64,000 nt of DNA, taken from the NCBI GenBank assembly GCA_031216445.1, contig CM062216.1, positions 3,717,501 to 3,781,500 on the forward strand, in the 5' to 3' direction. This document shows, in pieces, positions 1 through 11,489 of this stretch. A program made the translations under genes and the position numbers. Positions within the stretch are counted from its first letter, which is position 1. Every line of letters starts with the position of its first letter. The stretch comes from Lateolabrax maculatus. Lineage: Eukaryota; Chordata; Actinopteri; Acropomatiformes; Lateolabracidae. The notes below the pieces were generated by a model. The model had not been told where the DNA came from, searched no databases, and saw only the letters and a program-made list of their open reading frames with translations.

Positions 1-112
1 ACCTCCCAATGTGCTGTCCTTATTGAGTTAGAGAGCAGGAACACATGCAGAGGGGCCTCGCTGATCGGTGGATGTTGTAGTAGTGGCGCCATGTTGCCTG
101 CTTCCCTCACAT

Positions 113-153
<41 letters not shown>

Positions 154-253
154 CGCGCACACACACACTCACACATACACACACACACACATACACACAT
201 GCACACACACGCACACACACACACACACACATACACACACACACGCACACACA
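113..253. repeat. (CA)n microsatellite, interrupted
   Basis: Nearly continuous CA dinucleotides over about 140 bp, broken by single G or T changes. Open frames through it read as His-Thr repeats and are not genes. Confidence 0.95.
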
Positions 254-850
254 TATAAAATCTCTTTCTCGCTATATTTCACTCACAGATGTATGGAGAG
301 GTTCAAACACAGACATACACACAAAGACACACAGAACACACTGCTACACACTGGCCAAACGCTGGGGCAAATTGAGTTGGTGTTGTTCAGTAAATGTGAG
401 TTGGAGTACCAGGTCTGTGTGGAGACCAGGGGTTAAGTATGGGGCAACCATTAGGCGTTTGAGTGTCCTGACCCAAAAAAACACATGTAAAACTGTATGC
501 AAACTGTTCCAGTGTTCCAAGAATTAAAACTCTAATTTCGTACATTTCCATCAACTCAATGTTGACAAAAGCAAAACAAGGATACAAAGAAAGTGCACAA
601 GAAACTAGTCCATACTGTATTAAAACACTATAATATAAGTGATGTTGTTATACAAAAAAATTCAAGATAGTTCAACTTTGCTTACATTTGCCGCAACACA
701 ATTAAACATAATCTGGGAAAGGTCTGCTTTGGTCAATCGAATCACACATTCCTGGGAGTTTATAATGAGAACAAGGTTATTCTACTTTACTTTTGCTTTA
801 CTTAAAACAAGACCTTTGCCACGAGTTTGACACCAAGACATTCATTACAA
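254..850. other. Intergenic stretch, nothing recognised
   Basis: No coding exon, RNA gene or clear repeat could be recognised in this AT-rich stretch. The short open frames lack codon structure or familiar motifs. Confidence 0.5.
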
Positions 851-1556
851 CAGAGGCGTAGACTCGAATCACAATTCTGATGACTCTGGCCTTGGTTCAA
901 CAAAATCAGAAAAAGACTTGCAACTTCACTTTGACTTAAACACCAATGACTAGTGGTTTCACTTGGACCAGTGGACTTGGTATAGCTTGACATCCTCTCC
1001 AAATATTTTATAAAAGTCTGCATCAAAATAATCCATGTCCTGACTGCAGATCTACTTTGAATCCATTCGACAGCAGCAATCATGCTGCGTAAGCAGGAGG
1101 AAAGGGGCTTTTTACAATGCAGACCAGCAGACGATACCTCAGATTATCAAATTTAAATGTAAGGACTCTGCTGTGGTCAAAAGAAAATGGATGGCAAAAT
1201 GCAAAATATTTAAGAATTAAATACAATATTAAATTATTGCAGTTGTGTCATAGGAATAAAATACTGAGGTACACCTGATCATTGTTTTTATATGTAATGT
1301 TATTTTGTAAATAATGCATTAATTCTGCAAATTCCCTACCAACTGTTACTCTGTTTCAACATTTTTGGCATTTAATGTTCTAAAGGGAGCATAATGATTT
1401 TTTTAGGACTTGCTACACAAAGTTTAGGACTACGATTCAACATGTTGGACTTGACTTGTGAGTTCACTCAGGACTTCTTAGCCAAGACTTGACACTTACT
1501 TGTGACTTGCAAAAAAGTCACAAGTCGCAAAAAACAGTGATTTTGTCCCACCTCTA
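851..1556. mobile_element. hAT-like non-autonomous DNA transposon
   Basis: The left end starts CAGAGGCGTAGACTCG and the right end finishes GTCCCACCTCTA, so the termini form an imperfect inverted repeat (CAGAGG..). The flanks carry an 8-bp near-duplication: CATTACAA at 843-850 and CATTAAAA at 1557-1564. Eight-base target duplications and CAG-type ends are typical of hAT elements. The interior is rich in GACTTG words, a composition I associate with an abundant teleost repeat. No transposase is encoded, so it is a non-autonomous copy of about 706 bp. Confidence 0.7.
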
Positions 1557-2768
1557 CATTAAAAAGCTGCTAAATATGCCATCAAGACCTTCACTTTTAC
1601 CACATCTGCAGGTGGTTTATTGAAAAGGTGAAGTGTGCATCCATCTCACCAAGATGCATATCTAACGTTTACTCTTCCAAACTGTAGAAAAGTCTTCTTA
1701 AGCTTGTGATAAAGGCAGTTGAAATATACTGAAATTACACCGAAATTAGTTGTATTTCAGCGCATATGATCATACTGAAGGCGCACTAAGCTGTCATAGC
1801 ATTTATCTGACCGCTGATCTTTTTTCCTTTTGAATGAATGAAATGAAATGACCACTGAGAAGACCATTAAACTTCTGTCTCGCTCCAAAGTTGTGATTCA
1901 TCCGTGTGTTCGTGTTAGTTTATGGATAGTTGTTAGCATGGTAGTTGTTATTGCTAGTGTTAATTCATAAGGTCATTCCTTATCAACCTCAGGTGCATTA
2001 TCAGTGCCTTCTGGACTGGACTGGATTTGTGTCTCGTCTGGGAGAACCAAGAAGCCACGCAACCAGATTTGTGATCTGGCCAATGAAAATGAATATATAG
2101 TGTAAAAGAAAGAGTAATACATAACATCTGGAGTTCATCAGGATATGAGTACATAAGTGTATATAGAGAGGTTTTTCAGTAACTTCAGTAGGGTCAGTTT
2201 TGTTGGCTTCTAGTTGCCAGTAGCGGAGCTGTGCTATAAAGCCTTTTGGTTGAAACCAAACATGCCGACTTTCCTATGCAGCATGTCATCTCTGTATTTC
2301 TAGTGTCCTGAAGTATGAACAGGGTGTGTGTGGTGGTGCCTAGCTGTAAATGTGTGAGACTGTTTGAAGGTGAGACCATTTGAAAACAGCATCCATCCTC
2401 TCAATGAGGCATGAAAAATATTTTTAACCAGAAGAGCTGTTATTTCATGCTTTGGGGTGTCAGACTGAGTGCTGAACTGTTTAATTCTCACATCACTTTA
2501 GTACATTGCTGTGTTTTCTTTTCCTGCAGACACTGCAGGGCTTCTGGATGGAAATTCTCACTTTACTTTGTCATAAATTCTCATCCACTGAGACTGGTGC
2601 TGAGGTCAACGTGAGACACAGGTCATACTGGAAAACCATCACAGCAGGTCGTAGGTCACTGAAGCATTGAAGGAAATGGAAGAAATATTTGTATGTGCTA
2701 CAATTATCACAGATTTCACAGGTAAAATTAACAAAAACAAAGAACTTTCTTCTTTTGCACAGCATTGT
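1557..2768. other. Intergenic stretch, nothing recognised
   Basis: No gene was found. An acceptor-like pyrimidine tract ending in CAG near 2528 is followed by no recognisable exon. Confidence 0.45.
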
Positions 2769-2776
2769 GACACACA

Positions 2777-2825
<49 letters not shown>
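2769..2825. repeat. (CA)n microsatellite
   Basis: About 28 CA units with a single CATA interruption near the left end. Confidence 0.95.
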
Positions 2826-2827
<2 letters not shown>

Positions 2828-3129
2828 CTCCTAAAGCCAAGTAATAAAAGTTACTAGCCGATAATCAATTATTCCTAAATTAATGAATATCCTGTCTTGT
2901 TGGAACACACCCACTCATCCAGCACAGCACAAATAAAACTCACACACGCAAACACGCACACACTCACACAGAGCCTATATTGTGTGTCAGTGCTGTCTGT
3001 TTGACTTATTTTGCCTGGTTTAATGAGAAATATCACATTACCACACATACTGTAAGCAGTGAAGGGTGGATGGAAACCAGGCTGAAGAACGTCTGAGAAA
3101 ACTGAACCCAGAGCTGCACCAACTTTACT

Positions 3130-3460
3130 CTTCACAAGTGTGAGCAGCAGTGGTAAGTAGTAGTGATCGGAGCAACACTTGCAGTTGTAGAAGTACGTAT
3201 AATTGTAGGCTGGTGGTAGTAGGTGTAATAGTACCAAGGGACATGGGGCAACTGCAAGACTCCTAGGAGCCCATGAAAACCCTAGGTTCAATATAGCAAT
3301 AGGTGTTTGGCAGTTCAACTGTAGCAATAGCAATAGACGTCATAGGAGTAGAGGGCAGTACCAGAAGTAGCATCAGTAACAGTAGGAGCAGCAGTAGCAA
3401 TAGTAATAGTTGTAGTACTGGTGGTAGCACTAGCAACAGTAGTAACATAGAAGCCAGGGA
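3130..3460. repeat. Degenerate AGTAGC/AGTAAC trinucleotide-like tract
   Basis: A purine-rich tract made of AGTAGT, AGTAGC, AGCAGT and AGCAAT words. It reads as runs of Ser/Asn on plus and Leu on minus. This is decayed simple sequence, not a gene; period 3 is the only regularity. Confidence 0.6.
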
Positions 3461-3848
3461 GTTAAACAGTGTAGGGTGGGGCGGGTGGTCAACTCTTTTG
3501 TATAGTAGCAATTATTTGTTGGTTAAGACGCAACTAAAAAACAAAACATGTATTTGACACCAACAAAATCAACAAAAACACATTCAACTGAAAATTAAAG
3601 CTCACCTATTATGTGTTTGTCTCTGAAAGCTTCAACTTGTAGCTGGACTTTGTGGAGCCTCTCATATACTTACATTAGAATTGTTTGGTGTAACGTATGA
3701 GTCCAATAGGAAGCAGTATTATGTAAAGAAAACAAAAATATGAAGAAGTTAGTTAGTTTCCTTCAACTCTGCCAGAAGTCCACTTGTGTGGCAGTGCAAT
3801 GCTCAAATGTACACCCAAACAACAGTAAGAGAATACATTGATCACACT

Positions 3849-4435
3849 GTGTGTGTGCGTGTGTGGGTGTGTGTGTGTGTGTTTGTGTCCGTCGATTGCT
3901 CAGCACAGAATTACAAAAGTACTGTGGCCAGTGTCACTTCATCTCTTGCTCAGCAACCCCCCATCACACACACACATACATACACACACACACATACACA
4001 TGTCCCACCCCTGGAGCTTGTGTTGCTGGAGGCCCCCTCTGGTGCTGTTAAGTGAGTCCTGAGTGAGACTGATGGGGGTCAAGACCCCCATACACACACA
4101 AACAGTCCCACATACACATAGATGTACACACTCACAATGCTTTGTTAAGCATTTCAAACATGTACAGAAACACCAATACACATACACAGCACTAGAGTCT
4201 TTACCCTGAGGCAGTACAGTGTCAGACCCCCCCCCCCAACCCAGAGCTGCAGCTGTGCTAACTCTACACACACTCACATACACACTCTCCCCTTCAGAGT
4301 GCATGCTGAGTCTATGTTTGTGCATGTGTGTGCGCGTATGGTGTGTGTTTTTATCTATATTGCAAGCATATGTATGCAAATTTGAGTGTGTAATGTTTCT
4401 GTGTGTCTGTTTTCATGTGTGTGTGTGTGTATAAA
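3849..4435. repeat. Cluster of GT and CA microsatellites
   Basis: GT-rich tracts at about 3849-3886 and 4313-4432 and CA-rich tracts at about 3965-4000 and 4085-4130 are mixed with unique sequence. The opposing GT and CA tracts could pair as imperfect hairpins. A C10 run lies near 4228. Confidence 0.8.
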
Positions 4436-5083
4436 CAGTCATAAACTGGCCAGGCAGGACAAACAAAAAGCCTCATGTCTCCTTGCGGCGCTCTCCTCCC
4501 TCCTCCTTTTTGTACCGTGTTTTCCTCTTTCTATCGTCTCTTTTTCATCCTTGTCACATCAGTTTTATCTTCTACAGCTACAAAAAGGCAGAGAGAAAGT
4601 TGAATAAATGGATGCATAGGTGGAGCGCGAAAGAGAGATGTGATTTTACTCACCACTTTTCTACTTACCTAAGTGCAATCCAAGTTTTTGTTTTCAGTAA
4701 TTTAAATTTTGTAATTTGTTTGGATACAGCTATAGCTATACAAAATATAAGCACTACAATATGTTACACCATTCAAGATAATTGTGCTAACTTGTACTAA
4801 ACTAAACTTGAACTAAAACAGTAGTGGAACTCCAGCAGTCACTTTGTGTGAACTATATATAGTAAATATGTATGGTTGATTGATAAGTACAACTTACGTA
4901 ATAATATAATACTATAAAGTTTATGTAATAGATATTGGATAGACTACCATGATGTAGCATATACAATAATATAAGAGCAAAATAATAACAATATAGTAGT
5001 AATAAAGTATTATTGTGTTAGGGTGGTCTGCTGGCATCACCAGCCTTGATAAGTGAGAAGAATAGTGCACTGACTACCACAGA
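4436..5083. other. AT-rich intergenic stretch
   Basis: No gene found. The 4680-5010 part is very AT-rich with many ATA/TAT words. Confidence 0.45.
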
Positions 5084-5371
5084 CTAATGAAACATCCTCA
5101 GTAGCTTGTTGCACATGTTAAAAGACTGCAGCTCCCTGTGCTTCCTTTCAGAGGGCATCAGTGTTGACCAGTCCAGTTTATTGTGGATTTGGACCCCAAG
5201 GTACCTGTAAAAACCCACATCCCCTACTTGCTCTACCAGGATGGTGACAGGGGCTCTAGCCACCACCAGCTCTTTGGTTTTACTTACATTAAAATTTAAG
5301 TGCTTGTTGTGGCACCTTACTGTAAACTCCTGCTTGTCAATACGTCCAACCATGAAGGAGTCACATGCCAA
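5084..5371 (-). mobile_element. LINE reverse-transcriptase C-terminal fragment (Rex1/L2-like)
   Basis: The minus-strand frame contains LNFNVSKTKELVV followed about 25 residues later by YRYLGVQIHNKLDWS. This is the pattern of the region after the catalytic domain in Rex1/CR1/L2-type non-LTR retrotransposons (hLLLNVxKTKELVVDF ... YKYLGVxIDNxLDW). Only about 95 codons survive. The further minus-strand sequence at 5372-5480 may belong to the same element but is not recognisable. It is a dead fragment without known function. Confidence 0.75.
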
Positions 5372-7463
5372 CTCCTGAAGGTGGCAGGTTGCCCAGGTCT
5401 AGCAAGGAATGGTTCCTTGGGGTGCACCAGTGCTGTTCAGCACCCCCTCCGAGACACAGCCAAGCAGATAGAGTGCGTCTGGCCATGAAGTAGTCTTTAA
5501 TCCACCATAGCGATATGTGTTGTTTCTTTCCCTGTCAACAGCTTTTTTGGGGTTGGGGGGGTTTCCCAATCTGGATAAAGAGTTTAAGGATTGAAGGTGT
5601 CAGATGTGATACAGATTGTATAGCCCACTGAAGCAAATTTGTGATTTGTGATTTTGGCCTATATAAATGACTTTGTTTTGGCTCATCTAAATATGGTCGT
5701 TGGCCCTTTGATGAAGTGAGAATATTGGTCTTTACACAGTTTCCCTCACTGTAAGATGCTCTGGATCACAGCCACAGTGAACAATGACTCAAATGTATAA
5801 TGTAAATGAGAAATACGGATTCTTATACTCTTTTCATGTAATTAAGAGAACAGAACAATGGAGCTTGTGGGTCAATACCTGCCTATATAGCATCCATCCA
5901 GCCCTATTAGTGATGACAAGAGAGTAAAATGCTAATATTGTTACCAATACTGTTATGCCATTTGTCTGACAAGACATCAATAGTCCACCAAGCTGTCGAT
6001 TTACCTCTCCCTCTCGCAATTTCTTTTTTACCTTTCTTTCTATAATCTCTATCAGTTATGCTTTCAGGATATTTGTTAAGGGTGTTGGTCTTTACCTTCT
6101 GTGGCAGTTGATTTCCTTTTCTCTCTTCATGTCTCTCTGATTTCAGTGCCAATATGTATACATTTTTCTTTCAGTGGACTCTGTCAGACTGATTTCACCA
6201 TGAAAACAACAGCGCTGGTCATTTTGGTCAAGACTTTAACCACTTGACTAATTGGGATGCATACAGCATAAAAAGGGACACACTCCAACATCAGAGACAA
6301 CTGTTGGCTTCCTGTATCCTTCTAACCTCGACCACAATCTCTACACAAGTTTAACAGAGTAGTTCAAGCAGTACCTTAGATAAGTTGACCAATAGGGGTG
6401 CCACATCTGAAAGTGTTAAGATGGGTCATTTTGAAGGGCAATGACAAGGAACCTTTTTCATCATTTAAGTTGGAGGACTTTGAGGTCTGTGATTTTTGCA
6501 TTACTGTGTCTAATTGAGCTCATAAATGTCACTAACTTGCAGTTCCCCTGACTCTCTGATTTTTTGAGTAAGTTAATTTATATGGCATCTTTCTGGATCA
6601 AACATCACAAAGTGTAATAAAATACAATATAGGACTAAAGCAAGAAATAAAAATGGAGGCACAATATAAAAGATAGAATAGAGATAGAAATAAACATAGG
6701 CCCAGTGCCCTGAACCAGTGCCAAATTAGGCATATTTTTTAGGCAGTGTAAGGGCTTAATGTCTTCTCAATATATAAATGGAATTTGTTTATTGGGTGAA
6801 ACTATCAGTAGTTCCTCTGTTTATGTGTACATTAATGCCATTTATTTTCTAAGGCATTGATGATCTTTGCCAGCTGTCGATCTTTCCCACTTCTGGTTGC
6901 CTCTCCTTTTCCCTCACTCTGATTTACAATATCGTTACTAATACATTTATGTCATTAGTTCTCCACCTACATGTCAATTTCTCCTTTCCACTTGGAGGAT
7001 TTTGAAGAGAGGATCATTGATTGGGAACAGCCATCAATGCAGAACACGGATCAATAGTTCACCTATGGACAGCTTCAGGTCAGATCAGGCACGGGCCAGA
7101 TGTTTTTAACATCAGTTAGTGTCTTTTTTATAATCTTATCAATTTCTTCAACCTTATTCATGAATATTCTCAACACAACAAACATTTCCTCAGAAAATGA
7201 TTTGCCATCCAGGCAGGCCGAGCCTTTTTGGAGCAACAATAGCTACAATTTATGATAATCAAAACAGCTGAAAGAGAAAAATGTATTTAGTCAATTTCAA
7301 AAATACATTCTCTGTACAGTTATATCCTTATCTTATGGAAAGTAGAAATATGGAAAGTGCAAATAGAAAGTAAGTAAAGTGATTAACAGAAATAAAGTAG
7401 TGACTAGTGGGCTTTATTTCCCCTCCTGGGTTACATACTTAAATCTATACAATCTCAAATATA
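5372..7463. other. Intergenic stretch with weak repeat traces
   Basis: No gene seen. The motif TTTGTGATTTGTGATTTTGG followed by CCTATATAAATGA near 5637-5670 resembles the 3' tail of fish L2/SINE elements, but the match is short. The rest is unassigned AT-rich sequence. Confidence 0.4.
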
Positions 7464-7521
7464 CAAAGTGGTTGGACTTGAGTTTATGTAGTTCACCATC
7501 AACTCAAGTCCAACCACTTTG
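7464..7521. repeat. Perfect inverted repeat (hairpin), 21-bp arms
   Basis: Arms 7464-7484 and 7501-7521 are exact reverse complements (CAAAGTGGTTGGACTTGAG.. and its mirror) separated by a 16-nt loop at 7485-7500. Outside the core, CTCAAAT on the left and ATTTGAG on the right extend the pairing past a short mismatch to nearly 28 bp per side. It is not a simple repeat. It could be a remnant palindromic MITE or an RNA hairpin; no host transcript is visible. Confidence 0.85.
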
Positions 7522-7567
7522 TGATTTGAGGATTTGGCAGTACTATTAGATGCTATCAATAATAATA

Positions 7568-7612
7568 AGTGTCTACAGCCATGCTAGCAGCTCTGTAAGG
7601 CTGTCATTTTTG
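7568..7612 (+). repeat. Terminal fragment of a teleost MITE-like repeat
   Basis: Contains TCTACAGCCATGCTAGCAGC followed by TCTGTAAGGCTG, the same left end as the larger copies at about 28171 and 41578. Only the end is preserved. Confidence 0.55.
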
Positions 7613-7819
7613 TCATAAAGAACCAAATTGTAAGATAGATAAATGTTGCTTTTTGAGCCTTACCAGTTGTACTGAAGTAAATGTAAAACTTGTAGTGGTT
7701 GGTATGGCAGCGGATGTCATGATAACATGGTCACAAAGACAACGCAAATTGGGTTTATTGCCAAGTAAGTTTTCACTTACCAAGTTCTTCCCATGTACAA
7801 ATACAAAGCATCCTGACTG

Positions 7820-8025
7820 GAAACGTGATAAAATGGCGGCCCAGGATAGGAGGGCTCTGCAGAGGCTGATTGAAACTGCCTAGTACATCATTGGCACCCA
7901 TTTACTGAGCATCAGTGATATCGGGGAGGTGAGGTGCCTGCAGAGCCCAAACGATATTAAAAGACCAAACCCACCACAGTAACAGCCTCTTCACCCTGCT
8001 GCCACACCAGAATGCTTTCTATTGC
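7820..8025 (+). mobile_element. LINE ORF2 C-terminal fragment, inverted piece
   Basis: The plus-strand translation reads DRRALQRLIETA, then YIIGTHLLSISDI, then remnants of a PLHPAATP tail. This is the end of a Rex1/L2-like ORF2 (DRKALQRVVxTAxxIxGxxLPSLxDIY ... LFTLLPSGRRxRS). An in-frame stop follows the Ala. It lies head to head with the minus-strand part of the same type of element that begins at about 8030. Confidence 0.7.
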
Positions 8026-8300
8026 TCCTCTTTAAAAGTTGTGAAGAACTTGGCTTGTAAAGTTTGCTGTTCTAAGTTTCTTTAAGAGATACAGCTGTTT
8101 ATCAACCAGGGTGGAGATGTGAGATGTTCATGACGATGTTGATTCCCAGGAACTTAAAACTGGTTACCTGCTCCACCTCAGCTCTACTGATGTAGACAGG
8201 TGTGTCCTGCGTATTTTTTTTTTCAAATCAATGATCAGCTCCTTGGTCTCGGTTGTTCACGGCGCACCACTCTGCAAGGCTGTTGATTTCTGCCCGCTAT
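8026..8300 (-). mobile_element. LINE reverse-transcriptase fragment (Rex1/L2-like)
   Basis: Minus-strand translation in shifting frames gives LAEWCAVNN, TKELIIDL, a VTSFKFLGINI-like stretch, LLKKLRTANFTSQVLHNF and RGAIESIL. This is the order seen downstream of the YxDD core of Rex1/L2-like reverse transcriptases. Frameshifts and stops make it a fossil. The segment that should follow (DRKALQR...) is found inverted on the plus strand at 7820-8025. Confidence 0.7.
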
Positions 8301-8311
8301 GAATTCTTATT

Positions 8312-8960
8312 GTGTTATCCAGCCGACACATCCACAGTGTAGGAACACTCACCTGTGTTTTTAATGATGGTTTGAACCTTTTAATCAGCCCAAGTAAGTT
8401 GGTCGGAGAAGGAAGGAAATGTGATCTGTTTGTCCAAAGTGGGGGCAAGGGACGGCTTTGTAGCTGCCAGGAATATTTGTGTAAACATGGTCCAGGGTAT
8501 TTTTTCCCCTATGGGAGTGTGGACATGGTGGTGGAATTGAGGTAAAACAGTTCTGGGGTTTGTTTGAATAAAATCACCAGCTACAAAAAAAAATACCATC
8601 TGGTTGTCTGGTCATGTAACTGCTGATGGCATCATGCAGTTCCTGTAGTGCATTTTTTGAATTGCATCAGGACGAATGTAAACAGCAACAACAAAAACAC
8701 TGGTGAATTCTCCTGGCAGATAATATAGGGTCATCTCAACATTAACAGTTCAACATCTGGGAAACATTGTCCATTCACTTTGACTGTGTTTGAGCAACAA
8801 GCATCATTGATGTAAAGATAGCTTTCAGCGGTGCTTGGCTGGTTGATTGGAAGATGCCACCGGCAGAGTTGTCTCAAGGTCTGCTGCTCTTGTTTTTCTA
8901 TACACACACACTCATATTGCCAATGTTCTTCCATTGGCAATATGCTATCAGCCACATTTT
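8312..8960 (-). mobile_element. LINE endonuclease-domain fragment (Rex1/L2-like)
   Basis: The minus strand encodes LYINDACCSNTVKVNGQCFPDVELLML, then YYLPGEFTSVFVVAVYI, then FVAGDFIQTN. These match the apurinic-endonuclease-like region of fish LINEs, where the usual order is LYINxxWCxNxxxV...CSPDxEFLxxxCRPFYLPREFxxVxVxAVYIPP...VAGDFNHANL. The invariant Asn of GDFN is replaced by Ile, consistent with decay. Most of the reverse transcriptase is missing between this piece and the RT tail at 8026-8300, so the copy carries a large internal deletion. It is 5' truncated near 8960. Confidence 0.75.
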
Positions 8961-9599
8961 CTTTTGCTGATTTTCCCGTAATTCGTTTGTGATACATTTG
9001 AAAACACGGCTACAGTTTTCAGAGATTGCAGTCTGCAGTGTAATGGTGACTTACAAACTTTTCATCTTGTGCCATCATTAGGTCAAATTTGTCCAATACT
9101 TTGGTTTAAAACAAACAACATTCCCATCAGCTTGATTGTACCTTCTGTTTAGTGATGATTAGCAAATGTTAGCTGGCTTGTCCTGGCTGGTAGCACCCGC
9201 CAAGAGACTACATATAAAGAAAAGCCTGTTCCTCCATTTGTTCTCTGTAATACTTTGGATTATGACTAAATATCTGTCAAACAAATGGCGTTCCCATTTG
9301 CCACAGCTGCACATATGCGTACATGCTAATCTAAGATGGTGAGCATGATAAACATCAATATATTTATATGCACTGCTACAGCAAGCATGGCTGTAGACTC
9401 TTAGTCTAGTCTATAACATCTATAAATGTACATCACATATATTCAACGTTGTCACCCTTAACTTTTGAAATGTAAACCCGTAAAAAAGCAACCGTTGTTT
9501 CAAACATTGGAAAAACTTAATTTGGATTCTACAAGTATTTGGTTATTCCTCCTCTCAACTGTACGTCTAACTACATTTCTTAATGTCCATTCATCCTTC
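8961..9599. other. Intergenic stretch
   Basis: No gene found. The word GCATGGCTGTAGAC at 9385-9398 is the inverted end of the MITE-like repeat family seen at 7568, 28171 and 41578. Confidence 0.45.
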
Positions 9600-9695
9600 C
9601 TCCGTCTCCCTCTCTGTCTCTCCTTGTCTGTCTCCCACTCTGTCTCTCTCTTTGTCTCTCCTGTCTCTCTTTCTTTCTCAGTCTCTCTCTCCAGG
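9600..9695. repeat. CT-rich low-complexity tract (CTGTCTCT)n
   Basis: Runs of CTCTGTCTCTCC units over about 95 bp. A Ser/Leu/Val open frame through it is an artefact of composition. Confidence 0.8.
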
Positions 9696-9759
9696 ATGCA
9701 GAGGGTGTGTTAGGTAGCTAATGACTGTAGGCTTTTTATTCCTCCCAGCCTCTAATGTG

Positions 9760-10018
9760 GTACACACACACATACACACACACACACACACGCATGACCA
9801 CACACACACACACACACACACACACTTAGATGGACATCTACACACTAAAATCCCACTGTGACATCATGATGGAGTGTCAGGTGCTGCTGGCTAATTTCTG
9901 CCTCGACGTGTGTGTGCAAGAGAGGTAGAGTGGATGGGTATGAATACTAAACAGCCAGCTAATGATATCTATTTTGTGTGTTTGTGTGTGTGCGTGTGTG
10001 TGTGTGTGTGCAGCAGAT
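9760..10018. repeat. CA and GT microsatellites with duplicated flank
   Basis: CA tracts lie at about 9762-9790 and 9799-9825, and a GT tract at about 9974-10010. The GT tract sits between two near-identical copies of AGCTAATGATATCTATTTT (9958) and AGCTAATGATATCTGTTTT (about 10019). Confidence 0.8.
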
Positions 10019-10539
10019 AGCTAATGATATCTGTTTTCTTAGGGAACAAGCCCACTGTGTATCTCTGCAGAGGCAACTGCTGTTTTCCACCTCTCCTGCT
10101 GACTGAACACACGCACATGCACACAAAAGGTGCAATACACATATCACCATAAACATTCATCCTGCTCCCACAATGCATTTAGGCAGCCTGACATACAAAA
10201 TGGCTGAGTCTTTAAATAAGTGATCGTGAGATTTTAGTTTTTCTTTTGTTGTTTTTTAATCATTTATTTCACAAAATATTGGAAGAAGCAGAAGAACTAC
10301 AACATCTTTTTGCACCCATTGCAACATCCGCATCTAAACACTGGGGTGACTTGGGAAAATTTGTAAGCCATATGACACAGTTCCTCTGAAAATGAAGGTG
10401 CAACGTCCAGTGATTTGCTTTTGTTTTAACATGAAACTGTTTTATAATGACAATTATCTCTCAGAAACAAAGGTGGAAGAATAAGCAACATCACAAAGGA
10501 AACCAATTTTTGTAACAGTTATCTGGGTCATTTTGGAAG
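10019..10539. other. Intergenic stretch
   Basis: No gene or recognisable repeat beyond the second copy of the AGCTAATGATATCT word at its left edge. Confidence 0.4.
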
Positions 10540-11290
10540 GCAATGACAACCTATTTTGCTGTGTAGGTCGAAGGCCTCACTTCTTGGTGTCCACACTCTT
10601 GAAAGCCCTTCTGACTTGATGCTTAGAAAGGGTGATAGGTGTGAAAGGTGCATCCACCTTGGTGTAGTTTTGGGTACAGTTGCCTTTGTTGTTTCACAAA
10701 GTAAATCCACCACAGACACTGTGATGTCAACAGTGGTGACCTGGGACGTGCTCTGGACTGCTGTAGTGCAGACTCTGATTTGCCTGACCATTTCCTGACC
10801 TCTTGGGTCACTGGGGGCATGCTTCGTAGTTTGTTTACATACTTTGACCTCAGCAAGATGGCTTCACGGTCGCTCCTTCCAAACGCGGGTAGTGATTCTG
10901 CTCTGTAGCCATTTTTGAATGGCTTGTAGCAGTGAGCCAGAGTTTTTAATCCCCTTGTGGCGCAGTCAATATGTTGCTGGAAGTCAGACATAACCTTCTT
11001 AAGGTTAGCCTGATTAAAGTCTCCAACAACAATGAGTGCAGCATCGGGATTTACCGGTCTGTGAGCAGTTCAAGTTTTTGCAAAGAGCCAACAGGGCAGC
11101 CTTTGTACTCACGTGTGGTGGATGTAGACCACTGTGATAATGGCCGATGCAAATTCCCTTTCTAGAAAGTGCGGTCTGCATTTGATAACAATAACCCCCC
11201 GATCTGGCAAGCAGGGATGTGATAGCATCTTAATATTACTACTGTCACATCAGTCCTTATTCACCATAAAGCACATGCCTCCTCCTTTTT
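10540..11290 (-). mobile_element. LINE endonuclease/linker fragment (Rex1/L2-like)
   Basis: On the minus strand the reading begins GGVCFMVNKD near 11285. It continues with KCRPHFLEREFASAIITVVYI, then PDAALIVVGDFNQANLKKV and DFQQHIDCATRGLKTLAHCY. The intact GDFN motif belongs to the apurinic-like endonuclease of non-LTR retrotransposons. The following QHIDCATRG..TLAHCY corresponds to the usual QHVxCPTRGxNTLDLCY, and KWSGKSESALQ to the linker before the reverse transcriptase. At least one stop and several frame changes are present. The reverse transcriptase is absent. It has the same family character as 8312-8960 but is a separate insertion, better preserved in the endonuclease. Confidence 0.8.
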
Positions 11291-11489
11291 TTTTAGCTGT
11301 GACCAGCAGTTTTGTAGGTCGCGCTGTTGGTCAGTTGGTTGCTTGGTGGGTCGACAAAAATAACCCCACCATTTGGCAGCCACAGTTTTTCGCTCTACCT
11401 AGGCTTCAATTTGGCATGGAGGTCAAGTATGTGTGTAAAGGTGTGTAAAGGTGTGTGTTTGTGTGAATGCCAATTAGATAAAAGGTGGT

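Noticed and set aside
68..527. Long open frames reading as His-Thr repeats
   Set aside because: They are translations of a (CA)n microsatellite; no start context, no non-repeat domain.
2571..2840. Open frame rich in Val-Cys
   Set aside because: Translation of a (GT)n microsatellite on the minus strand.
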